Source of the DNA: Aldrovandia affinis
Taxonomy: Eukaryota > Chordata > Actinopteri > Notacanthiformes > Halosauridae
Direction of reading: 5' to 3'
Length of the DNA stretch: 64,000 bases
Assembly: GCA_029706075.1 (NCBI GenBank)
Contig: JAINUG010000167.1
Location: 1,493,001-1,557,000, forward strand
A program made the position numbers and the translations under genes. Numbering within the stretch: the stretch's first letter is position 1; every line of letters starts with the position of its first letter. This document shows positions 11,001 through 64,000 of the stretch, one piece after another. The notes under the pieces are model-generated. The model searched no databases, was not told the origin of the DNA, and saw nothing but the letters and a program-made list of their open reading frames with translations.

Positions 11001-13413
11001 GGTCAAATTATTGGCCTGCATCAAGCAAAGAAAACAACTAAGGAGATTGCTGAAACTACTCAAATTGGGTTAAGAACTGTCCAACGCATTATTAAAACCT
11101 GGAAGGATAGTGGTGAACCATCATCTTCCAGGAAGAAATGTGGTCGGAAAAAAAAATCTTGAATGATCGTGATCGGCGATCACTTAAACATTTGGTGAAA
11201 TCATATCGGAAAAAATCAACAGTAGAACTCACGGCTATGTTTAATAGTGAAAGTAAGGGCATTTCCACACGCACAATGCGAAGGGAACTCAAAGGATTGG
11301 GACTAAACAGCTGTGTAGCCTTCAGAAAACCACTTGTCAGTGAGGCTAATCGGGAAAAAAGGTTTCAATTTGCTAGGGAGCATAAAGATTGGACTCTGGA
11401 GCAATGGAAGAAGGTCATGTGGTCTGATGAGTCCAGATTTACCCTGTTCCAGAGTGATGAGCGCATCAGGGTAAGAAGAGAGGTGGATGAAGTGATGCAC
11501 CCATCATGCCTAGTGCCTACCGTACAAGCCTGTTGGGGCAGTGTTATGATCTGGAGTTGCTGCAGTTGGTCAGGTTTAGGTTCAGCAACATTATGTGCCC
11601 AAAGAATGAGTTCAGCTGTGACTACCTGAATATACTGAATGACCAGGTTTTTCCATCAATGGATTTTTTTCTTCCCTGATGGCACGGGCATATTCCAAGA
11701 TGACAATGCCACGATTCATTGGGCTCAAATTGTGAAGGAGTGGTTCAGGGAGCATCATTTTCACATATGGATTGGCCACCACAGAGTCCAGACCTTAACC
11801 CCATTGAGAATCTTTGGGATGTGCTGGAGAAGACTTTGCGCAGCAGTCCGACTCTCCCATCATCAATACAAGATCTTGGCGAAAAATTTATGCAACTCTG
11901 GATGGAAATAAATGTGACATTGCAGAAGCTTATCGAAACGATGCCACGGCGAATGCATGCCGTAATCAAAGCTAAAGGTGGTCCAACGAAATATCAGACT
12001 GCGTGACTTTTTTTTTGGACGGGCAGTGTATATATATATGTAAAAAAAAAAAAAAAAAAAAGTTTCAACCAATCAGAAAAAACGGCCAACTGTTGGTCGA
12101 CCAAGATTTGTTTTAGTCGGGGACAGCCCTACAGGGTTCAGCATCATTACGCAAGAATGCATCCATTTTCATTACACTTCACACACGTTTAAGTAGGACA
12201 CTTCACGCTCTGATCCACAGGCATAGCGCCTTAAAAAAAGCTGATGTCGATTAACATGCCCGTAACGTACATTTTTAGCAAAACGATCTGAGGAGCTCAA
12301 TGTGCCCGATTTGCAAGCTCTCTGCCTGAGAGCTCAATACTGTCAAATGAAGATTGGCAGGCATCTTTTTACCGGAATTGAGGCTTATTGTGACCTTTGT
12401 CCTATATCTTTGTCTCTGCGTGCCCCCTTGTGTCTCTCCTGAGTAATTACTTCATCTGACAGAGTGAGAATATCTAGGCCAGGGTTACTCAAATCATGGT
12501 TGTTGCAAGCCGAATTGAGCCTTATTGTGACCTCAGATTTGTCCTATATCTTTATCTCTGCATGCCTCCTTGTGTCTCCTGATTAATTATTTCATCTGAC
12601 AGAGTGAGAATATCTAGGCCGGGGTTACTCAAATTACGGTTGTCGTGAGTACTGCTGTTTTTCCACCCTCCATGAATTGACCTTGTGCAGTGTCCTTTGT
12701 GTCACCTAGTGGAATGTGAAATTTACTTGCTGATTCAGTTTAACATTTAAACTGGATATGAAATGTATGACTCATCGGTTTCAGAATGTTAGTGATGGTG
12801 TTCTCGTGAGTTGCCATGGCCCCTTGTTCAAACACGGTTCCTGTTCCACTTCCCAGAATGATCAGCACTGCTCCATGATTGTAATGGAGCCAAAAACTGA
12901 GCCTGTATTCTTTATGCTTATATAACTCAAACACTCTACATTCCCTGTAAAGTGCTTAAGTGATATGTTCTTTACTATGAAGCTCATGGTCTTTTTTCGT
13001 TATTTGTTTATAGCTTGGACATGGTACTTTGATCTTTTTAACGTTGCTCATGACTCCCTTTTCAGCTAAAATTAACGAGACGGATACGTTTGGACCTGGA
13101 GATGATGACGAAATTCAGTTTGATGACATTGGTGATGACGATGAGGACATCGATGATGTAAGTACAAGTCCAGCTTGGTTATAGTGTCTTTTCTGTTTTC
13201 AGTGAATGAATATTATGATGTCAACTGAAGAGGAGACCACTGGCTCTGATGGAATGAATTTGGGATCAATTTTTGCCCATAAATTATAAACTATGTGATG
13301 ATTCTTACTGAATTCAATTAATATTTTTCTTGGATTATAATGTCCATATGTGGGCCAGATGATTGTAGTGCATTGTGTAAGTACTGTTTGTAATTGTGTC
13401 TCCTTAGATATAA
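2001..13413 (+). CDS. eif1ax: eIF1A (X-linked type), seven coding exons, complete
   Basis: Encodes translation initiation factor eIF1A, which with eIF1 and eIF2-GTP-Met-tRNAi assembles the 43S complex on the 40S subunit and supports scanning and start-codon selection in the cytoplasm. Exons: 2001-2016, 4438-4521, 5029-5132, 6348-6398, 7146-7227, 13066-13157, 13408-13413. All junctions are GT-AG and keep frame; the sum is 432 nt plus stop accounting, giving 144 residues, the vertebrate length. The basic N-terminal tail ([15 protein letters not shown]) is split over exons 1-2, the OB fold spans roughly residues 22-95 ([41 protein letters not shown]), and exons 6-7 give the acidic C-terminal tail (DDDEDIDD-I). 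It appears to match the human protein throughout. The last exon codes only Ile plus stop, as in mammals. It lies 3.2 kb before map7d2 on the same strand. Teleost duplicates (a/b) cannot be told apart here. Confidence 0.97.
4068..4345 (+). repeat. tRNA-derived SINE body, headless, in eif1ax intron 1
   Basis: Shares the body GGGGGCAGCATTTGGCTATC and the tail AGAGGGTATAATTGGC (about 4291-4306), followed by an A-rich AAAAACTGAAAAATCAG end, with copies at 31229-31612 (sense), 40545-40885 and 53020-53384 (antisense). The tRNA-like head is not evident in this copy. Confidence 0.7.
4438..4521 (+). CDS. eif1ax: eif1ax exon 2
   Basis: Acceptor CCCACCTAG, donor GTAAGT. Encodes the rest of the basic N-terminal tail and strand 1 of the OB fold ([11 protein letters not shown]). 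Confidence 0.96.
4628..4931. mobile_element. MITE with about 50-bp terminal inverted repeats
   Basis: The left arm begins AGGGCCATGCAAAATTCCTC (4628) and continues through TCTCATTAACCTGCAG. The right arm (about 4876-4931) is its imperfect reverse complement, ending CATGGCCCT. About 300 bp and non-coding. The superfamily and target duplication are not clear. Lies in eif1ax intron 2. Confidence 0.65.
5029..5132 (+). CDS. eif1ax: eif1ax exon 3
   Basis: Acceptor ACCCGTAG, donor GTATCC. Encodes the OB-fold core from [17 protein letters not shown] to RGKLRKK. Confidence 0.96.
5236..5386 (+). repeat. tRNA-SINE with L2-type tail
   Basis: Box A-like GTGTGGCTCAGTAGGTAGAG and box B-like GGTTGTGGGTTAGATTCCC are followed by a short body and the LINE-derived tail TGCTTTGGATAAAAGCATC, a diverged form of the L2-type 3' stem-loop seen in the LINEs of this window. 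It lies 100 bp after exon 3 of eif1ax. Confidence 0.75.
6348..6398 (+). CDS. eif1ax: eif1ax exon 4
   Basis: Acceptor TCTCCAG, donor GTGCGT. A 17-codon exon, [17 protein letters not shown], the most conserved stretch of eIF1A. Confidence 0.97.
7146..7227 (+). CDS. eif1ax: eif1ax exon 5
   Basis: Acceptor CACCCGAG, donor GTGAGT. Encodes [19 protein letters not shown] and AYGELPEH, the C-terminal helical subdomain. Confidence 0.96.
7480..8140 (+). repeat. Fish interspersed repeat, LINE-like 3' region
   Basis: Contains the motif AAAAACTCCCTTGAAAGGGA followed by GAAACCTTGGGAGGAACCAG, which I know as a recurrent fish repeat, then a poly-G tract and a segment (about 7694-7776) present again at 22786-22860. 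Boundaries and class are not certain. Confidence 0.5.
8518..9607 (+). pseudogene. Tc1 transposase, 5'-truncated, one nonsense codon
   Basis: Tc1/mariner DDE transposase remnant. The frame runs from about 8527 to 9369, broken only by TAA at 8824-8826, where Tc1 proteins carry Glu after WTDESKI (a GAA to TAA change would do it). Before the stop: the second helix-turn-helix region ([15 protein letters not shown]) and the first catalytic Asp (LWTDESK). After it: [12 protein letters not shown], second Asp in QQDNDPKHT, and Glu in SPDLNPIE. The first helix-turn-helix and the left inverted repeat are missing. The right terminus (TTCACAAACTTTCAAGCAGC, ends about 9607) matches the element at 42271-45333. 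Confidence 0.85.
9896..10095 (+). pseudogene. BED zinc finger remnant of the hAT element
   Basis: From ATG at 9896 the frame reads [14 protein letters not shown] then [13 protein letters not shown], the start of a BED finger (Trp, Phe, first Cys), then is lost to frameshifts and stops. BED fingers are DNA-binding domains of hAT transposases, consistent with the hAT termini outside it. Confidence 0.55.
10562..12028 (+). mobile_element. Tc1/mariner-type element with frameshifted transposase
   Basis: Termini CACTGCCTGGCC with an A-run (10562) and GGACGGGCAGTG (ends 12028) sit in TA-rich flanks. Transposase pieces: 10947-11160 (helix-turn-helix, [19 protein letters not shown]), 11150-11600 ([12 protein letters not shown], first Asp), 11690-11760 ([10 protein letters not shown], second Asp) and 11719-12006 ([15 protein letters not shown], catalytic Glu). 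At least two frameshifts separate them, so it is inactive. It contains the MITE at 10713-10940 between the left terminus and the ORF. Confidence 0.85.
10713..10940. mobile_element. piggyBac-like MITE with TTAA duplications
   Basis: TTAA (10713-10716), then CCCATTCAGACCT, and at the other end AGGTCTTAATGGG followed by TTAA (10937-10940). The 13-bp ends are inverted repeats with one mismatch, and TTAA duplication is the piggyBac signature. About 220 bp, non-coding. Confidence 0.75.
12376..12648. repeat. Two-copy tandem duplication, about 137-bp unit
   Basis: 12376-12512 and 12513-12648 are near copies, each containing GACAGAGTGAGAATATCTAG and GGGTTACTCAAAT. Non-coding; within eif1ax intron 5, about 420 bp before exon 6. 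Confidence 0.8.
13066..13157 (+). CDS. eif1ax: eif1ax exon 6
   Basis: Acceptor CTTTTCAG, donor GTAAGT. Encodes [18 protein letters not shown] and the acidic run ending DDDEDIDD. Confidence 0.96.
13408..13413 (+). CDS. eif1ax: eif1ax exon 7 (coding part, Ile-stop)
   Basis: Acceptor TCTCCTTAG followed by ATA TAA. Only one sense codon; mammals also end with Ile encoded on the last exon. Confidence 0.9.
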   Translation: M

Positions 13414-14700
13414 GCTCCGCCCTGTCATTTGCAAAGAGGAAGTTGGGTTTCTCAACTTGGCAAGACGGGACTGTGGTCAGTGACTCCCGGACACTAGCAA
13501 GAGTGTCTCTGTCCCTCCATACAAGGTGGTTCAAAACTAAATTTCTGTCACTGGTAACACAACATCATTCTTCAAACTTATTTTTTGTTGTTTTATTGTA
13601 TTTATATTTTATTTCACGTTATGTGAAATTTAGGGTCAAATGCAGAATATCTGAATTAAAATAAAAACTTAAAACATTTTCTGTTTCGTCTGAAATTTGT
13701 TTTATTTTTGTATCTGCCCAGATTGCTTAGTTACAATAAAAAAATATAAGGGCACTATTCTTGGATTTTTGTAACCATAGTATTACTAGAGATGGATTAA
13801 TCACAGATTTATAATATTTGATTAACAATGTTTGATTGTTTGTGTTACTCTCTCGTATGTATGTTTTCGTTTGAGTATAAATTAAGAACAACTTTTCATT
13901 GTTAAAATGTACCATTTAGACAACTTACAATAACACCAATAAAACAAGGGTTTTCTGAACCAAAACTGCAGTTTTTAAATGTGGTAATATTTAGTTTGTT
14001 GTGCAATATAATCATAAGTGGTGTGGAATGGAAAGTTCCTACACTATCCTATATGTGATCTTTACTATATTCTTATTTCCATATTGTGGAGGACCAACAA
14101 TTACATCAATGTCCACTTAATGTCACTGCTTGTATTAACTAATAAATAAATAAAAAATAGACAGTTTATTCCTGTGGTGTGCTCAGAAAGCCCTTGTACA
14201 GAGAATGGAAATATTTTGATGTAACCAATAAACTCAAATGTGTCTATTTTTGTAACCTCATTTCCCTACTGAAATAAATTCTGACTTAACTGATAAATGT
14301 AAAAAGGATTCATATTTAGGCCCCCAAAAAAAGTTGATTGACAAAAATGTTGATGGTGGTTTTGGTTTTCATATCCTATTGAAAATCACTGACATGCCCA
14401 CTATTTTAGTCGCTATTGCAGTTGAGCCATGTTACTCTTCTCTTTTAAGCTGTAGCCATTGTATTGCTTATATGGAGATCTTTGACTCTTAACTATGTAA
14501 TGCAGGGTAATGCTGATGGTTGATAAATTCCCTCAGTGAGATGGCTGGCCCCTATGTGACTTTCCAGTCGATGGGAAGGGCTTCGTGCTACTTTCACAAC
14601 GGGGCTCCCTGTCACTGACTTGCTGAAAGGATCATTTAATTGGTCTTGGAGTGGATATGCTTTGACCTCCAAGGGATACAAATAAATGAATAAAATGTTA
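13414..14700 (+). other. Likely 3' UTR of eif1ax
   Basis: AT-rich sequence after the stop codon with several AATAAA hexamers: 13660-13665 (followed by a T/GT-rich stretch at 13678-13715), 14227-14232 and a group near 14680-14695. The true cleavage site cannot be chosen by eye; vertebrate EIF1AX has long 3' UTRs. Confidence 0.5.
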
Positions 14701-16085
14701 TTTGTTCCTACTTTTGACTCTTTTTTTTTTTTATGTGGAAGAAAAGCCCTCTACTCTGATGATGGCCAAAAAAAAGGAGGAATATAGTCTTACATTGATC
14801 GCCAGCAGATGTGGTAAAAAATGTAAATTTTGTTTTAAAATTGCAGTTTAATTATCCTGTAAAGCGAAGATGTGCTATGTATTGCCCTATCTTTAATGCG
14901 CTGTTGCATGACTGGCCTTTATGGCGCTGGTTCTGTGTTGGCAGCCAGGCTGTGTTATGCTGTTCTCTTGTCGCAGTGTTATTTAACTCAATTCATACGT
15001 CCCCTCTCGCATCTTGAACTGTTTTAATCTCTTCCTGTAAGGGAGTGTTGATGGCTGAATTATATGATGATATCGGTGATTGTAATAAAGGATTAAGGCC
15101 TTGATTCAATCTAACCACAGTAGGTTTTGTTAACTGAGTGTTGAAATTAAACAGTTGTCACATGTTTTTGTCAATTCCAAAATAGGCATTGCTGTTTTCA
15201 GTGACCATCAAATTCAGTGTTCTGTAAGTAATGAAAAGATATGGCACTTAATTTTGCTCGAAATTGTTTAGAAAACATTACATAAAATCTGGGTAAACAG
15301 CTGATTGAAGCAGGGTTGTGTGGAAAGCCAATGGTCTGGTTAGACCCATCCTGAAATGAATCACAGCAATGTAAAATGATTTCCTTAAACTAATTTCCAC
15401 AAATAAAATGACCTCTACTTTATATTTTCTTTGTGAGCCTTGTGTTCTTTAAAAATGAATCACCAGTAAACCGGTTACCACGAGAAATGCTCCTGGTACC
15501 AAATAAATACGTTTTTGGTCTGTTCTGCCCCTTGTAATAAAACATTTAGGTCGACCATATCATTTAATTTGATTGAGTCTCAGCATATTTTAACGTAGTA
15601 TACAGGCCAATCTTGTCGTGTTTTTGACCTGTACATAGCTAACATTTCAAGTACCCGAATTAGTTCAACCTTAATGCGATGAGGTGCGATGGTAGTCGAT
15701 ACCACAAAGAACCCTCGTGCAGAGGGTAATAGGCTACGTGTAAATCACTGTACATCAAATAGAAATGGTGGAACACGTTAAGTAAGTAGCATTCCGGGTC
15801 TCTGCGATGGTATGAAAAGCGATTGTATGATTCGGAACAACGATATTGAGAGCTCCGCTGGGGTTATTGGACTGTCCCTTCTAAAGAAGTCACTGAGGTT
15901 AAACTCGGTAAAGCACTTTGCATCGATTAGCTACATTTTATTCAGCATCAGAAATTTATGAGCAAATTTGATTTATAAGGCGACCCGTTACACCCGAATT
16001 CTATAATTCAATCTACTGATTTCGCCGAAACTTCTTCCTTCTTCATGTGAACAAATATGAATTATCCCCGATTTACCAAGTATGT
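14701..16085. other. Intergenic, nothing recognised
   Basis: Between the two genes. No open frame above about 70 codons, no repeat family recognised and no RNA gene seen. Confidence 0.5.
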
Positions 16086-16604
16086 GGCGCCTACATAGCG
16101 CTCAATTGGGCGCATTTGCGCATCATAACCGAGGGTCGTAGTTGTCCTCTAAGAGCGTATTTTCCGAACCCACGTGCGGTTCGCTTCGCGCTATCAATGA
16201 TGTAATGCAGCTCCAGCAGGTGCGCACTATACGCACCACCGAATTCTCCGTTTCCTGCAAAGAGAAACGGTTATCTCACTGTTGTAGCTAGGGGGTGTCG
16301 TTTAATTTAACATTTGTAATATTAAAAAATAACATCATAACCCAGTGAATTGTCATTACTTTGATGCACCTTGCAAGACTGCTCACTGGGCAGTCCGTGC
16401 AACGTTAGCATTCTGAGAGCGCAATACTTGCTGAGGCTGTGGAAAACGACCCCCCCCCCCAAGCACAGCACACGTCTTTCTGGTGCTGCGGATCACGGAT
16501 GTAGGGATGTTGTTGCCCAGAGCTTAATTTTTGGGGGGAGATCTGGCTTCGGCTGGAGGTGACATCGCGCCTGTGCGTTAGACGGCTGCTGGTGAACAAC
16601 GAAG
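16086..16604 (+). promoter_or_regulatory. Probable promoter / 5' UTR of map7d2
   Basis: CpG density rises here compared with flanks (GGCGC, GCGCATTTGCGCATC, CACGTGCGG, TTCGCTTCGCGC, GGTGCGCACTATACGC around 16085-16235), and the first map7d2 ATG lies just downstream at 16605 in a good context (GAAG before ATGG). No TATA box stands out. Confidence 0.4.

Positions 16605-64000
<47,396 letters not shown>

Larger units (their letters stand above)
8434..12131 (+). mobile_element. hAT element carrying later insertions
   Basis: Terminal inverted repeats TAGGGCTG (8434) and CAGCCCTA (ends 12131), with matching subterminal GTTGGTCGACCAAGATTTG near both ends (about 8488 and 12092), are flanked by an 8-bp duplication CATGGTTC (8426-8433) / CAGGGTTC (12132-12139), one mismatch. 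The 8-bp duplication and termini identify hAT. Inside lie a BED-finger remnant, a truncated Tc1 (to 9607) and a second Tc1-type element (10562-12028). No hAT transposase core is recognisable. Confidence 0.8.

Overview
This is vertebrate, almost certainly teleost fish, nuclear DNA: two spliced protein genes on the + strand, set in intron and intergenic sequence packed with Tc1/mariner, hAT, Harbinger and piggyBac-like transposons, L2/CR1/I-type LINEs, tRNA-derived SINEs, LTR elements and long TG/CA microsatellites. The species cannot be fixed from the sequence.

Genes. Positions 2001-13413 hold a complete seven-exon eif1ax gene (translation factor eIF1A, 144 codons), behind a housekeeping-type promoter. 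Positions 16605-64000 hold a MAP7-family microtubule-associated protein gene, called map7d2 because EIF1AX and MAP7D2 are also same-strand neighbours in mammals. I placed 16 coding exons plus one tandem duplicate of exon 2; the gene runs off the right edge in exon 16. All junctions keep frame. The exons encode an N-terminal microtubule-binding coiled coil (exons 3-5), a Ser/Pro/Lys-rich middle (exons 6-10) and the charged MAP7 domain (exons 11-14).

Layout. 1-2000: upstream flank and promoter. 2001-13413: eif1ax; its intron 5 holds a hAT element (8434-12131) that took in two Tc1-type elements, one of which took in a TTAA-flanked MITE. 13414-16604: 3' UTR and intergenic DNA. 16648-27506: map7d2 intron 1 with Tc1, Harbinger, nested L2 and a TSD-flanked hAT. 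27507-29552: two copies of exon 2 separated by a 15-bp-unit minisatellite. 29553-38206: solo LTR, SINE, a long L2 LINE and a first copy of a coiled-coil LTR element. 38207-47589: exons 5-11, with a Tc1 that contains a SINE and a CR1-like LINE. 47590-54740: an intact LTR element with a 716-codon coiled-coil ORF, a Tc1, SINEs, and exons 12-15. 54741-63840: intron 15 with an I/jockey-type LINE, a third coiled-coil copy, a Tc1, and a Harbinger-like element. 63841-64000: exon 16.

The most unusual item is the element at 47617-50922. It has two LTRs, a perfect 5-bp target duplication, a primer-binding site fitting tRNA-Ala, and a purine tract, but its only gene is a long coiled-coil protein with no visible protease, reverse transcriptase or integrase. 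Two relatives lie in other introns of the same host gene, all antisense to it. The second notable item is the in-phase tandem duplication of map7d2 exon 2.
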